Origin: Pelagimonas sp.
GTDB lineage: Bacteria; Pseudomonadota; Alphaproteobacteria; Rhodobacterales; Rhodobacteraceae
NCBI GenBank assembly: GCA_025210265.1
Contig: JAOASD010000006.1
Coordinates: 1-64,000, forward strand
Direction: 5' to 3'
DNA length: 64,000 nucleotides
Shown here: piece after piece, positions 53,604-63,729 of the stretch
Layout of the letters: every line of letters starts with the position of its first letter
Numbering within the stretch: position 1 is the first letter of the stretch
The notes under the pieces: model-generated
Database searches by the model: none
Told to the model about the DNA's origin: nothing
The model's input: the letters and a program-made list of their open reading frames with translations, nothing else
Position numbers and translations under genes: made by a program

Positions 53604-54263
53604 TCAGCCCTGCCCCGGCACCCTTTCGCCAAAAATAGCCGAGCCCACACGGATATGTGTCGCCCCAAAGGCAATCGCCTGTTCGAAATCACCAGACATG
53701 CCCATGGACAGCCCGCTCAGCCCGTTGCGCGCCGCGATCTTGGCCAGCAGCGCAAAATGCAGCGATGGGGTTTCTTCGACCGGGGGGATGCACATCAGGC
53801 CACGCACCGGCAGGTCCAAGTCACGGCAGTCTTTAATGAAATCATCCGCTTGCGCGGGCATGATCCCGGCCTTTTGCGGCTCTTCCCCAGTGTTGATCTG
53901 AATGAACAGATCAGGGCAGCGCCCCTCTTCCTGAGCAAGGCGCGAAATCGCCTGGGCCAGCTTGGGGCGGTCCACGGAATGGATCGCTTCGAACAGCCCC
54001 ATGGCCTGCCGCGCCTTGTTGCTTTGCAGCGGGCCGATCAGATGAACCTGAGCACCGGGATAGCTGGCGCGGAAATCGGGCCACTTGCCTGCGGCCTCCT
54101 GCACACGATTTTCGCCGAACAGGCGATGGCCCTGATCCAGCACCGCAGCGACGCGGTCATTGGGCTGCACCTTGCTGACCGCGATCAATTGCACATCCGC
54201 CCGATCCCGCCCGGCCTTTTTGCAGGCGGCGCTGATCCGGTTTTCGATCTCACTCAGTCCCAT
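53604..54263 (-). CDS. YggS family PLP homeostasis protein
   Basis: The product, 219 residues, is a fold-type III TIM-barrel PLP-binding protein. PLP lysine is in VQLIAVSKVQPNDRVAAVLD; the C-terminal phosphate-binding loop is GLSMGMSGDFEQAIAFGATH, followed by IRVGSAIFG. It buffers cellular PLP rather than catalysing a reaction. The start overlaps the upstream sulfotransferase gene end by 10 bp. The adjacent MocR gene may be functionally related. Confidence 0.94.
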   Translation of the reverse strand: MGLSEIENRISAACKKAGRDRADVQLIAVSKVQPNDRVAAVLDQGHRLFGENRVQEAAGKWPDFRASYPGAQVHLIGPLQSNKARQAMGLFEAIHSVDRPKLAQAISRLAQEEGRCPDLFIQINTGEEPQKAGIMPAQADDFIKDCRDLDLPVRGLMCIPPVEETPSLHFALLAKIAARNGLSGLSMGMSGDFEQAIAFGATHIRVGSAIFGERVPGQG

Positions 54264-55708
54264 GGCTCATCTCCCCAGGCGTCGATAAAGGGCTGCAGCT
54301 GGGCCTCATAGCGGCGCCAGGCTTCGCGCCGCCCTGCATGAATCGGTTGGCGCACCTGCGCAAGGCTCAAGGTCTGGACCGCCCCCTTTTTCTCGTGGAA
54401 AGACAGGCACTGATCCTGCCAATCCAGCCCAGCAGCAGCGACAAGCGCCCGCGCCTGCGGTTCGGGATCGCTGACCAGATCCTCATACCGCACCTCATGA
54501 ATCACCCCTGGCAGGCGCTGTTTCCAGTGGGCAATATTGCGACGGAAAGCTTTGATCACAAAAGCAATATCCGCCAGATCACAGCTATAAGCATGAGTGC
54601 CCAAAGCAAAATGGTTGCGATAGATCGACAGCGCAATGTCACGCGGATCACGCTGCACCACGACAAAGCGCACACCCGGCAAAGCGCGATGCAACAGGCC
54701 CATAATCAGATGCGACATGATCGCCTTATCCGTCACGACCGGATGCGCCTGCCCGCAATCCCGCTGCACCAACGCATGATACCGAGCCGCAAACCGCTGG
54801 ATCGCCGTATCGTCACCTCGGGTCATGGCGGCGGCATGGCCGAAATGTTTATAAGCCAACGAAAGCGCGTGGGCCATTTCGCCCCCGGCTGTTACCTCTG
54901 AATGTGCGGCCAAAATCTGTTCAACCAGTGTGGTGCCTGATCGCGGCATTCCCGTGACAAAAACCATGCGGGGTGCGTCTGTCTCCCCCACTGGGGTCAA
55001 ATCGCCATCCTGCGCGGCAAGAACGGCGCGATATTCCTCGGCATGGGCGGCACGGTCAAACGGATGCGCGGCCTTTTGCAACGCATTCGCCCGATCCAGA
55101 AAACCAAACATGCGTTTGGGATCCTGCTCCGCCTGCGCCAAAGCGAAACCCAGATGCAAGCGCCCCTGATCCGGCAGGGTCTTGTCGGACCAAAGCCGCG
55201 CCATCTGGCGCCGCAACGGATCCGCCGGCTTCAGATTCAAACTGGGCAAAGCCATGCGATATAGCTGACCATCGCGGGGCGCGCCTTTCAACAACTTGCG
55301 ATAGGCTTTCGACGCGGCCTCGAACCGACCCAATGTCTGCAGATACAGCGCCCGTTCAGCCCGTGGCGCAATGGATTTTGGGTCCAGCGCAATGGCGGCA
55401 TCAAAGGCCCGCAACGCCAGATCCTGCGCATCAAAATGGCGATAGCGGTCCGCCGCATGTTGCCACAACCGGGCATTGTCGGGGTCTTTTTCCAGCGCAG
55501 TAGCAAGCTCTGTCAGGCAGGTATCTCTGTCGCCCTGCTCATAGGCAAGTCGGGACAGATAGATATGCGCCTCTGCGCGGGCCGGGGCCGCATCGCGCAA
55601 TTTTTCATACAAGGCGCGGGCCTTGGAAAAACGCTCTGCCCGCAGATGGGCCTGAGCGGTTTGCAGCAATTGGTCTTTGGTCAGGGTAGGCTGGGATGGG
55701 CGCAACAT
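54254..55708 (-). CDS. TPR-domain sulfotransferase family protein
   Basis: The product, 484 residues, has TPR-type repeats in the first 200 residues (LLQTAQAHLRAERFSKARAL, then AFDAAIALDPKSIAPRAERA). A sulfotransferase domain follows, with the 5'-PAPS phosphosulfate loop VFVTGMPRSGTTLVEQILAA and a RFVVVQRDPRDIALSIYRNH 3'-phosphate-binding segment. It would transfer sulfate from PAPS to an unknown carbohydrate, lipid or protein. Such fusions are common in marine Rhodobacteraceae. It overlaps YggS by 10 bp. Confidence 0.88.
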   Translation of the reverse strand: MLRPSQPTLTKDQLLQTAQAHLRAERFSKARALYEKLRDAAPARAEAHIYLSRLAYEQGDRDTCLTELATALEKDPDNARLWQHAADRYRHFDAQDLALRAFDAAIALDPKSIAPRAERALYLQTLGRFEAASKAYRKLLKGAPRDGQLYRMALPSLNLKPADPLRRQMARLWSDKTLPDQGRLHLGFALAQAEQDPKRMFGFLDRANALQKAAHPFDRAAHAEEYRAVLAAQDGDLTPVGETDAPRMVFVTGMPRSGTTLVEQILAAHSEVTAGGEMAHALSLAYKHFGHAAAMTRGDDTAIQRFAARYHALVQRDCGQAHPVVTDKAIMSHLIMGLLHRALPGVRFVVVQRDPRDIALSIYRNHFALGTHAYSCDLADIAFVIKAFRRNIAHWKQRLPGVIHEVRYEDLVSDPEPQARALVAAAGLDWQDQCLSFHEKKGAVQTLSLAQVRQPIHAGRREAWRRYEAQLQPFIDAWGDEPWD

Positions 55709-55732
55709 GCCAATTAGCTAACCCCTGCCCTC

Positions 55733-55766
55733 CAAAAAGAAAAGAGCAGGCACAAGGCCTGCTCTC
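55733..55766 (-). terminator. Rho-independent terminator of the porin gene
   Basis: On the minus strand AGAGCAGG pairs with CCTGCTCT (55744-55751 with 55759-55766) over a seven-base loop, followed by TTTCTTTTT. It lies about 25 bp after the porin stop codon. Confidence 0.85.
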
Positions 55767-55789
55767 TCTTTGCCGTAAGGCTGGTGTCC

Positions 55790-56794
55790 TTAGAAGGACA
55801 TCGCCAGACCCAGCGACCAGCTGTCGCGGTCGTCGTCAGCCGAATCTTTGCCGTAGTTGGACGAACCATAACCCAGCTGAGCAGTCAAACCGCCACCCAG
55901 GTCGTAGGATGCAGCCAGACCAAAACCGGAGTTATCTTCGTTCTCATCGCCACCTTGGTTGGTGTATTCACCGTAGTTCACGCCGATCGACAGAGCGTTC
56001 ATGGTGTAACCCACGCCGATTGCCCAGTGCGTCTGAGTTGCATCGTTCGCGAGATCATCATCGTAGTTGATTTCGGAGTAGTTCACAGCCGCTGTCAGGC
56101 CGTTTGCGAACGCGGTGTCAACCGAGATGCCCCATGCGGTGGCCATATCGTTCTGTGACTGATAGCCCAGACCAACACCCAGGGTCAGGTTGGACAGCTC
56201 TGCGGAGTAACGAACACCCAGGCCCCAGATGTCTTCATCAGCTTCCACACCAGTTACAGGGTCCTTACCACTTGCACCATTGTCGCCCTGCTCGATCGAC
56301 AGGTGACCAGTGAAAGCGTCAAAGGTGTAGGAGAAGCGAGCGATCTGGCCGTCTTCTGTGCCGTCCAGAGTGGCGTTGCCGTTGTAACCAGCGTGCAGGG
56401 TTTCGTCGTCAGCGATCGAACCGGCAACCAGTGCCACTTCCTGCATGACTGCGTCCAGAGCACCGTCGGTGTCGCCCATGTCCAGACGTGCGTTGCCGTA
56501 AGCAACAAAGAAGACCGCGCCGCCATCGTCAGCGTCGTTTTCCAGAGCGGGGGCTGCGCCTTCCGACTCGTCCAGGTCAACGGTCGCACCGAAGGTCAGG
56601 CCGTTGTCTGCTTCGCCGGACATGGAGAAGACAACGTCGATGTCGGTGTGGAACTGGGTGTTCACGTCAACGTCTTTTGCGTCATCGCTGCCGCCAACGA
56701 TGCCGATTTCGGCGGAGCCGGTGATGTTAACGTCTGCGGCTGCGAAGCCAGCGGAGGCAACCAGAGCGGTGGTCGCGAAAAGGATCTTTTTCAT
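55790..56794 (-). CDS. Outer-membrane porin
   Basis: The product, 334 residues, begins MKKILFATTALVASAGFAAA (signal peptide) and continues DVNITGSAEIGIVGGSDD. The sequence alternates short beta strands with acidic loops and ends in the aromatic-terminated strand SWSLGLAMSF, typical of Gram-negative porins. Codon choice differs from neighbours (more GTT, GCA), as expected for a highly expressed gene. A promoter-like TTGCAA/CATAGA pair lies 60 bp upstream. It is followed by a strong terminator. Confidence 0.92.
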   Translation of the reverse strand: MKKILFATTALVASAGFAAADVNITGSAEIGIVGGSDDAKDVDVNTQFHTDIDVVFSMSGEADNGLTFGATVDLDESEGAAPALENDADDGGAVFFVAYGNARLDMGDTDGALDAVMQEVALVAGSIADDETLHAGYNGNATLDGTEDGQIARFSYTFDAFTGHLSIEQGDNGASGKDPVTGVEADEDIWGLGVRYSAELSNLTLGVGLGYQSQNDMATAWGISVDTAFANGLTAAVNYSEINYDDDLANDATQTHWAIGVGYTMNALSIGVNYGEYTNQGGDENEDNSGFGLAASYDLGGGLTAQLGYGSSNYGKDSADDDRDSWSLGLAMSF

Positions 56795-57205
56795 TGTTTC
56801 CCTCATGTGTTCTAGCACGTACCAAACCGGGTTGCCCGGCTTTGATGCCCTGTCTATGCGCCCCCAGCCCCTGCCTTTGCAAGCACCGCGAAAACCTGAG
56901 AATGCAACAAGGGGGGCAGTGATGCGCAATTGCCACAAGCCCCCGGACCCGCGCCTGAATATGAAACAGCATTGCGCAAGAACCCGCCAATTTCGCTGCG
57001 ATAATCCGACATTTCAGAAATGAATCGTGTGCCCCCACTTGCATTCACATCCTGCCCTACCAACGCCCCGCCCGGCGCGTGCCGATATTCCCGAGTCGGC
57101 CCCCTGCGCAAAAACGCCTGATTCATTGATCGCTTGCCGCCGCAGCCCCGCCCGAGTATTCAAAGAGAAATTTGACCAATACTGCGGTACTGCAGGAGGC
57201 TGCAT
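56795..57205. other. 411-bp intergenic region between porin and DUF3576 genes
   Basis: The stretch contains the porin 5' leader (AGGGAAAC ribosome binding site) and the promoter candidate. Before the DUF3576 gene a TTGACC lies at about 57172, and AGGAGG sits near 57196. Between them I see no convincing gene, tRNA or strong hairpin. Several short open frames cross it but have no family signature or good start. Confidence 0.6.
56854..56883 (-). promoter_or_regulatory. Putative sigma-70 promoter of the porin gene
   Basis: On the minus strand TTGCAA (56878-56883) is 18 bp from CATAGA (56854-56859), about 60 bp upstream of the porin ATG. It is a reasonable -35/-10 pair by eye. No measured start site exists here. 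Confidence 0.4.
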
Positions 57206-57715
57206 ATGAGTAATAAGAGAACAGCACTGGGGCTGGCACTGGGGATTAGCCTCATGACATTGTCCGGCTGCGGTGTTTTCGGCGGCAATCGCGGCCCGGC
57301 GCAGCCTGTGGAAACGCCCCCTGCGGATGAAATCATCGACGATATTGTCTATGGTGATCGCGGCAAACCGCGCGGAACAATCTGGGATCTGTTCCGCCCG
57401 CGCGAGGATGCCGGTCAGGTCGGCGCGGTGAACAGATACATCTGGAACGCCGCGCTGGAAACGCTGAGCTTCCTGCCGGTGGAATCAGTGGATCCCTTTA
57501 CCGGTGTGATCACCACCGGGTTTGGCACCCCTCCGGGGGGCGGCAAAGCCTATCGCGCGACGATCTATGTCAGTGACCCGGCGTTGGATGCTCGGTCACT
57601 GAATGTCGCGTTGATGACGCGCTCTGGCCCGGCAGCGGCCAGCACCACCCGCGCGATTGAGGATGCGATCCTGACCCGTGCGCGTCAGATCCGCGCCCGC
57701 GACAGCCGGTTGTAA
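57206..57715 (+). CDS. DUF3576 domain lipoprotein
   Basis: The product, 169 residues, has a signal peptide ending in the lipobox LSGC (LMTLSGCGVFGG). The DUF3576 core is IWDLFRPREDAGQVGAVNRY, then LETLSFLPVESVDPFTGVIT. It is probably an outer-membrane lipoprotein with unknown role. AGGAGG sits upstream of the ATG. The gene is followed by a strong terminator. Confidence 0.9.
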   Translation: MSNKRTALGLALGISLMTLSGCGVFGGNRGPAQPVETPPADEIIDDIVYGDRGKPRGTIWDLFRPREDAGQVGAVNRYIWNAALETLSFLPVESVDPFTGVITTGFGTPPGGGKAYRATIYVSDPALDARSLNVALMTRSGPAAASTTRAIEDAILTRARQIRARDSRL

Positions 57716-57751
57716 GACCGCTTGTAAGACCTGGGGACATCCCCGAAACGC

Positions 57752-57790
57752 AAAGCGCCGCCCGAAACCGGAGCGGCGCTTTTCTTTTTT
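57752..57790 (+). terminator. Rho-independent terminator of the DUF3576 gene
   Basis: AAAGCGCCGC (57752-57761) pairs with GCGGCGCTTT (57773-57782), followed by TCTTTTTT. It lies about 40 bp after the stop codon. Confidence 0.88.
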
Positions 57791-57828
57791 CGGGCGTTTT
57801 TTTCTGGCAAGCCCCGGATGAAACCGTG

Positions 57829-59088
57829 TCAGTCGATGATCGGACGCGACGGCAGCTCGGCCAGTTTGTTCACCCACTCCACATGTTTGGGCAGACAGAT
57901 GGTCTGCAGGTCATAGTTTTCCTGCACATATTTGCGCGCGGTCTCACCCAGATGGCCGCGCAGCGGTTCATCCTCAAGCAGATCGCACAGACGGTCCACC
58001 AGCGCCTCTTTGTCAAAGAAATCGACCATGATGCCGTTTTCGCCCTCGGTCATGACCTCTTTGACCGGCGCGGTGTCACTGGCCAGGATCGCACAGCCCG
58101 CGCTCATGCTTTCCAGCAGGGACCAGGACAGAACAAAGGGATAGGTCAGATAAACATGCGCCCGGCTGACCTGGATCATCGAGAGATAGGTTTCATAAGG
58201 CACACGCCCCATGAAATGTACGCGGTTCCAATGTGGTGTCGGAATACGGCCGCGCACCTCGTCGATATAGATCTGTTTCCAGGTCTTGCCGTCCGGTGCC
58301 TTGGAGCCATAGCTGACCTCGTCCCCGCCCAGCATCACCACATGGGCGTTCTTGCGGCGTTTCAGGATCTCGGGCAGCGCGCGCATAAAGATGTGATAGC
58401 CGCGATAGGGTTCTAGGTTGCGGTTGATAAAGGTGATGACCTCGTCATTGCGGGTCAGCGTCTTGCCATCCCCCACATCCAGCACCGCATCGGGGTTGGG
58501 CGCACAAGTCAGCGTGTCGATCCCGTCATGGGTCACGCTGATGCGATCCTGCCAGCGATCCGGGAAGGTCGAGGCCTGGAACCGGGTCGGGCTGATCCCC
58601 GCATCCATGATTTCCTCGTGCAGGCGGTTGTTCATGTTCTTCATGCGAATCCGCAGAACATCGCCTTCGGGATTCTTTGACGGGAATTCCGGGTCAAAAT
58701 TGAAGAAGGGTTTGTCGGTCAGGTGATACAGTTCGCAATAAAGACCCAGCCGCGCATTGGGCCAGACATCTTTCAGGAACATGGATTCGCCCCAGCCGTG
58801 ATGGGCGCAGATCACATCGGGTTCGAACCCCTGCTGTTTCAGCACACGCGCCCCGCGATAACAGGAGGTCGCGCGGATCAGCTTGGTTTCGAAATCCGCC
58901 AGCCAGGGATGGATCTGCGGGCTGCTGCCGCCCTTGATTTCATAGGGGATGACCTTGACGCCATTCCAGGTGGTCGGCTTTTTGACCTTGCAGGTCAGCG
59001 CAACGACTTCGTGCCCCTGACGCACCAGCGCAGGCGCCAGATGTTTATACTGTCCGGGGAAATTCTGGTGGATAATAAGGATTTTCAT
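57829..59088 (-). CDS. Glycosyltransferase family 4 (GT-B) protein
   Basis: The product, 419 residues, starts MKILIIHQNFPGQYKHLAPA, a GT-B N-terminal fold. The C-terminal nucleotide-sugar site shows HVYLTYPFVLSWSLLESMSA and GCAILASDTAPVKEVMTEGE, the usual EX7E-type region of group 1 transferases. The acceptor and sugar are not known. An ATG at 59088 is the first natural start; a much longer open frame upstream is only the antisense of leuS. The gene is divergent from leuS with 180 bp between them. Confidence 0.9.
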   Translation of the reverse strand: MKILIIHQNFPGQYKHLAPALVRQGHEVVALTCKVKKPTTWNGVKVIPYEIKGGSSPQIHPWLADFETKLIRATSCYRGARVLKQQGFEPDVICAHHGWGESMFLKDVWPNARLGLYCELYHLTDKPFFNFDPEFPSKNPEGDVLRIRMKNMNNRLHEEIMDAGISPTRFQASTFPDRWQDRISVTHDGIDTLTCAPNPDAVLDVGDGKTLTRNDEVITFINRNLEPYRGYHIFMRALPEILKRRKNAHVVMLGGDEVSYGSKAPDGKTWKQIYIDEVRGRIPTPHWNRVHFMGRVPYETYLSMIQVSRAHVYLTYPFVLSWSLLESMSAGCAILASDTAPVKEVMTEGENGIMVDFFDKEALVDRLCDLLEDEPLRGHLGETARKYVQENYDLQTICLPKHVEWVNKLAELPSRPIID

Positions 59089-59268
59089 CAAACTGCGCCT
59101 GTCACGTCTATCTTTGTGCTCTTGTGCCATTTCCGGGCCATAAGGCCAATGGGGTATGGCACAGGCCAGCCGCAACCGGGACCGAAATGCCGCGCGGCTC
59201 TGGACGGGAGGCCCCCGAACCCCTATCACGCCGCACAAAGCACGCCCCCGTATTCCAGAGGATGACAG

Positions 59269-61800
59269 ATGTCGCGTTACGCCCCAGCCGAGATCGAAAA
59301 GAAATGGCAAGACGCCTGGGAACAGGCCGGGACTTTCCAGGCCACCCGCGAAGGTGACAAGCCCAAATATTATGTGCTGGAGATGTTCCCCTACCCGTCG
59401 GGCCGCATCCATATCGGCCATGTGCGCAACTACACGATGGGCGATGTGATCGCGCGCTACAAACTGTCGACCGGGCATAACGTGCTGCACCCGATGGGGT
59501 TTGACGCCTTTGGGATGCCTGCAGAAAACGCGGCCATGGCCAGCGGCGGCCACCCCAAAACCTGGACCTACGACAATATCGACACGATGGTCGGCCAGAT
59601 GAAGCCGCTGGGCTTTGGTCTGGACTGGTCGCGCATGTTCGCCACCTGCGACCCGGAATATTACGGCCAGCAGCAGGCGCTGTTCATTGATTTCCTGGAA
59701 AACGATCTGGTTTATCGCAAAAACGCCGTGGTCAACTGGGATCCGGTGGACATGACGGTTCTGGCCAATGAACAGGTGATCGACGGCAAGGGCTGGCGTT
59801 CCGGTGCCGAGGTCGAGCGCAAGGAACTGACGCAGTGGTTCTTTAAGATCTCCGATGTCTCGGGCGAGCTGGTCGATGCGCTGGACGGCCTTGAAAACTG
59901 GCCTGCCAAGGTCCGTCTGATGCAGGAAAACTGGATCGGGCGATCGCGCGGTCTGGAGTTTTCGTTTGAGCGCACTGATGCGGGCGACCCGATCACCGTG
60001 TACACCACCCGCCCCGACACGCTGATGGGCGCGAGCTTTGTCGGCATTTCCCCCGATCATGCGATCTCCAAGGCGCTTGAAGCGGAAAACCCCGAAATCG
60101 CAGCAAAAATCGCCGAGATGCGCAAAGGCGGCACCACCGCCGAGGCGCTGGAAAAGGCCGAAAAGCTGGGCGTCGATACCGGCATCCGGGTCAAACACCC
60201 GCTGAACCCCGATTGGGAACTGCCGGTCTGGATCGCCAACTTTATCCTGATGGATTACGGCACCGGCGCGATCTTTGCCTGCCCAGCGCATGATCAGCGC
60301 GATTATGAATTTGCCAGCAAATACGATCTGCCGATCATCCCCGTCTTTGGCGAAGAAGACATCACCGAGGCCTTCGTGCCCGCCAAAACCGAAAAAGTCA
60401 CCTATCTGCGGGGCTTTGCCGGGGCGGCAGAACAGACCGGCGATCAGGCGGTCGAGGCCGCGATTGATCTGGCGGAAAAGGATGGCTGGGGCAAAGGCGT
60501 TGAAAAATTCCGCCTGCGTGACTGGGGCCTGTCCCGCCAGCGGTACTGGGGCTGCCCGATCCCTGTCGTGCATTGCGATACCTGCGGCGTGGTGCCTGAA
60601 AAGAAAGAAAACCTGCCGGTCACGCTGCCCGATGATGTGTCCTTTGACATTCCCGGCAACCCGCTGGACCGCCACCCGACCTGGCGCAACTGTGCCTGCC
60701 CGAAATGCGGTGCCCCGGCGACGCGTGAAACCGACACGATGGACACATTTGTCGATTCGTCCTGGTATTTCGCCCGCTTCACCGCGCCGCGCGCCAATAC
60801 CCCGACCGATCTGGCCGAGGCCGAATACTGGATGAATGTCGACCAGTATATCGGCGGCATCGAACACGCGATTCTGCACCTGCTGTATTCGCGCTTCTTT
60901 GCCCGCGCGATGAATATCTGCGGCCACCTGCCGGAAAAATCCCGCGAACCGTTCAACGCGCTGTTCACGCAGGGCATGGTCACCCATGCGATCTACAAGA
61001 CCATGGGCGATGATGGCCGCCCGGTCTATCACTACCCCGAAGAGGTCACGCTGCGCGACGGCAAGGGCTATCTGGAAGACGGGCGCGAGGTCGACATCGT
61101 GCCGTCTGCCAAGATGTCCAAGTCGAAAAACAACGTGGTCGATCCCATGGCGATCATCGCGCAATACGGTGCCGACACCGCCCGCTGGTTTGTGCTGTCT
61201 GACAGCCCGCCGGAGCGCGACGTGGAATGGACGGCCTCGGGCGCAGAAGCGGCGCATAAACATCTGGCGCGCGTCTATCGCATCGTCTCGGAAATCGCGG
61301 GCGGCGACGTGGCCGAAACCAAAGAGGACGAGGCCCTGCTGCGCGAAACCCACAAGGCAATCCACGATGTGACCATGGGCGTCGAAAGCTTTGGCTTTAA
61401 CGCCTCCATCGCCAAGCTCTACGGGTTCACCAACGCGCTGCAGAAATCCCGCGCCGGGTCGGAGGCCAAGACATTCGCTGCCAAGACGCTGGTCCAGCTG
61501 ATGTCGCCCATGACGCCGCACCTGTCCGAAGAACTGTGGCAGCTGCTGGGGGGCGAAGGGCTGATTGCCAATGCCAAGTGGCCCAAGGCGGATGAAAAGA
61601 TGCTGGTCGAAGACAGCGTGACCCTGCCGATCCAGATCAACGGCAAACGCCGCGGCGAAATGAGCGTTCCGCGCGATATGCCGAAGGAAGAGGTTGAAAA
61701 AGCTGCCCTCGCACATGAAGCTGTGGTCAAGGCCCTCGACGGGGGCCAGCCGAAAAAGCTGATTGTTGTGCCGGGGCGGATCGTCAATGTGGTCGTGTAA
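59269..61800 (+). CDS. leuS: Leucyl-tRNA synthetase
   Basis: The product, 843 residues, is the class I synthetase for leucine. The HIGH signature is at H48-H51 in [19 protein letters not shown], and the KMSKS loop is at residues 615-619 ([15 protein letters not shown]). The editing insertion CP1 is present between them. Length and motifs are complete. The reading frame overlaps the start of lptE by 14 bp, so the operon leuS-lptE-holA is tightly packed. Confidence 0.98.
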   Translation: MSRYAPAEIEKKWQDAWEQAGTFQATREGDKPKYYVLEMFPYPSGRIHIGHVRNYTMGDVIARYKLSTGHNVLHPMGFDAFGMPAENAAMASGGHPKTWTYDNIDTMVGQMKPLGFGLDWSRMFATCDPEYYGQQQALFIDFLENDLVYRKNAVVNWDPVDMTVLANEQVIDGKGWRSGAEVERKELTQWFFKISDVSGELVDALDGLENWPAKVRLMQENWIGRSRGLEFSFERTDAGDPITVYTTRPDTLMGASFVGISPDHAISKALEAENPEIAAKIAEMRKGGTTAEALEKAEKLGVDTGIRVKHPLNPDWELPVWIANFILMDYGTGAIFACPAHDQRDYEFASKYDLPIIPVFGEEDITEAFVPAKTEKVTYLRGFAGAAEQTGDQAVEAAIDLAEKDGWGKGVEKFRLRDWGLSRQRYWGCPIPVVHCDTCGVVPEKKENLPVTLPDDVSFDIPGNPLDRHPTWRNCACPKCGAPATRETDTMDTFVDSSWYFARFTAPRANTPTDLAEAEYWMNVDQYIGGIEHAILHLLYSRFFARAMNICGHLPEKSREPFNALFTQGMVTHAIYKTMGDDGRPVYHYPEEVTLRDGKGYLEDGREVDIVPSAKMSKSKNNVVDPMAIIAQYGADTARWFVLSDSPPERDVEWTASGAEAAHKHLARVYRIVSEIAGGDVAETKEDEALLRETHKAIHDVTMGVESFGFNASIAKLYGFTNALQKSRAGSEAKTFAAKTLVQLMSPMTPHLSEELWQLLGGEGLIANAKWPKADEKMLVEDSVTLPIQINGKRRGEMSVPRDMPKEEVEKAALAHEAVVKALDGGQPKKLIVVPGRIVNVVV

Positions 61801-62290
61801 TCGCAGAAATTTCCTCAGTATCGGGCTGGCGGGGCTGGGCCTTGCCGGCTGCGGGTTCACCCCGGCCTATGGGCCGGGCGGCGGTGCGACGCGGCTGCAG
61901 GGCCGGATCGCGTTGGAGACGCCCAAAACCCCCGATGATTTTGGCTTCAATCAGCGATTCGAAGAACGGATGGGGCGTGGCTTTGGCGACGCTTATCGCC
62001 TTGGCACGACGATCACCGTGTCACAGCAGGATCTGGGCACCACCTCTGCCGGGACGATCACGCGCTATCGTCTGATCGGCAAGGTCGCGTTCCATCTAAG
62101 CGATGCGGGCACCGGTGACGTTCTGCTGGTATCGGCAACCGATGCGTTCACCGGCTATTCCACCACGGGCAGCACCGTCGCCACGCTGGCGGCAGAACGC
62201 GATGCGCGCGACCGGCTGATGGTCTTGCTGGCCGATCAGGTTGTGGATGCGCTGATCCTGCAGGCCCCTGACCTGCCCGCCCCCGCATGA
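61787..62290 (+). CDS. lptE: LPS-assembly lipoprotein LptE
   Basis: The product, 167 residues, has a lipoprotein signal ending in the lipobox LAGC ([18 protein letters not shown]). The remaining sequence matches LptE of alphaproteobacteria ([20 protein letters not shown]). LptE forms the plug of the LptD translocon in the outer membrane. The start at 61787 overlaps the leuS stop by 14 bp, and its end overlaps the holA start by 4 bp. Confidence 0.92.
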   Translation: MWSCNRRNFLSIGLAGLGLAGCGFTPAYGPGGGATRLQGRIALETPKTPDDFGFNQRFEERMGRGFGDAYRLGTTITVSQQDLGTTSAGTITRYRLIGKVAFHLSDAGTGDVLLVSATDAFTGYSTTGSTVATLAAERDARDRLMVLLADQVVDALILQAPDLPAPA

Positions 62291-63312
62291 AACTGTCGCC
62301 GCGCGACGCAAACGGGTTTTTCGCCCGGCCTGACCCGGCGACGGCGGCCCTGCTGATTTATGGCGAGGACACAATGCGTGTCGCCATGAAACGGCAGGAC
62401 TGTATCGCCAATATGGTCGGCCCAAATGGCGAAGAGGAAATGCGCCTGACCCGCCTGACGGGGGCCGAGCTGCGCAAGGATGGCGCGGCGCTGCTGGATG
62501 CGGTCAAGGCGCAGGGCTTTTTCCCCGGCCCGCGCGCCGTTCTGGTCGAAGAAGCCACCGACGGGCTGTCCAAACTGTTTGGTGCCGCGCTTAAGGATTG
62601 GAACCCCGGCGATGCGCAGATCGTGGCCACGGCTGGTCAGCTGACCACACGATCAGCCCTGCGCAAACTGTTCGAAGCCGCGCCCAATGCCTTTGCCGCC
62701 GGTCTGTATAACGACCCGCCCAGCCGCGCCGAAATCGAGGCCGAGTTGAAACGCGCCGGTCTGGCCAATGTGTCGGGCGATGCCATGGGCGCGCTGGAAC
62801 ATCTGGCGCGCGATCTGACCCCCGGCGATTTCCGCCAGACGCTGGAAAAGGTCGCGCTGTACAAGCTGGGCGATGACAGCCCGCTCTCCCCGGACGAGGT
62901 CACACTGATGGCCCCCGCCTCGGTCGAGGCCGAGATGGACGAGATCCTGCATGTTCTGGCCGAAGGCCGCACAACCGAAATCGCCCCGGTGATGCAGCGC
63001 CTTGCCGCGCAGAACGTGCAGCCTGTGACCCTGCTGATCATGGGGATGCGCCATTTCCGTACACTTTATGCCGTGGCTTCGGCACCGGGCGGGCCAGCGC
63101 AGGGAATTTCCCGGATGCGCCCGCCAATCTTTGGCCCACGCCGCGACCGGATGCTGCGCCAGGCGCAGGGCTGGGGCGCGGATCGGCTGGAGATGGCGTT
63201 GGAGGTGTTGATGGATACCGACCTCACTCTGCGCTCGGCCGGGCAGAAAGCCCCGGCGCTGGCGCTGGTCGAACGCGCCTTTGTGCGGCTGGCTTATATG
63301 GCGCGGCGTTAA
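62287..63312 (+). CDS. holA: DNA polymerase III delta subunit
   Basis: The product, 341 residues, is the delta subunit of the clamp loader that opens the beta clamp. Family features: the N-terminal RPDPATAALLIYGEDTMRVA, then the conserved HLARDLTPGDFRQTLEKVAL block and a C-terminal helical collar domain (AQGWGADRLEMALEVLMDTD). The ATG overlaps the lptE stop. Grouping of leuS-lptE-holA is common in this group of bacteria. Confidence 0.94.
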   Translation: MKLSPRDANGFFARPDPATAALLIYGEDTMRVAMKRQDCIANMVGPNGEEEMRLTRLTGAELRKDGAALLDAVKAQGFFPGPRAVLVEEATDGLSKLFGAALKDWNPGDAQIVATAGQLTTRSALRKLFEAAPNAFAAGLYNDPPSRAEIEAELKRAGLANVSGDAMGALEHLARDLTPGDFRQTLEKVALYKLGDDSPLSPDEVTLMAPASVEAEMDEILHVLAEGRTTEIAPVMQRLAAQNVQPVTLLIMGMRHFRTLYAVASAPGGPAQGISRMRPPIFGPRRDRMLRQAQGWGADRLEMALEVLMDTDLTLRSAGQKAPALALVERAFVRLAYMARR

Positions 63313-63331
63313 CAACCGCGCCATCTGGCCG

Positions 63332-63646
63332 TCAGGATTTGTCGGTCACGTTTTCCTTGAATGCGACCTCGAATGCGGCCTGTTTGTCGGCGCTGGCTTC
63401 GGTCTGGTATTGTGCTTTCCACTGATCAAACGGCATCCCGTAATAGATCTCGCGCGCCTCGGCCTTGTCCATGTCGATGCCACGCTCATTCGCGGCCTCC
63501 TGGTACCAGCGCGACAGGCAGTTGCGGCAGAAGCCCGCCAGATTCATCATGTCGATATTCTGTACATCGGTGCGCTCTTCCATCAGGTGCTGGCGCAGGC
63601 GGCGAAAGGCGGCGGCTTCGATTTCGAGGCGGGTCTGGTCGTCCAT
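63332..63646 (-). CDS. DUF1244 domain protein (SMc04008-like)
   Basis: The product, 104 residues, shows the family block MNLAGFCRNCLSRWYQEAAN with a Cys pair, then the REIYYGMPFDQWKAQYQTEA segment. It is conserved in alphaproteobacteria with unknown function. It is convergent with holA, separated by about 20 bp. A GGCGCGG/CCGCGCC hairpin lies across the holA stop codon (63300-63322). Confidence 0.9.
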   Translation of the reverse strand: MDDQTRLEIEAAAFRRLRQHLMEERTDVQNIDMMNLAGFCRNCLSRWYQEAANERGIDMDKAEAREIYYGMPFDQWKAQYQTEASADKQAAFEVAFKENVTDKS

Positions 63647-63729
63647 GAGGATCGGTTCCTGTCTGGGTCACTGATTGGCGGCCAGCCTAGCAGCGCGGCA
63701 GGCCCCGGACAATCACGCCGCAGCGGCGA

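Noticed and set aside
57829-61860. 1343-codon frame continuing upstream of the glycosyltransferase and opposite leuS
   Set aside because: Only the last 419 codons (from 59088) look like a protein. The rest is the antisense of leuS, and the divergent leuS promoter lies inside.
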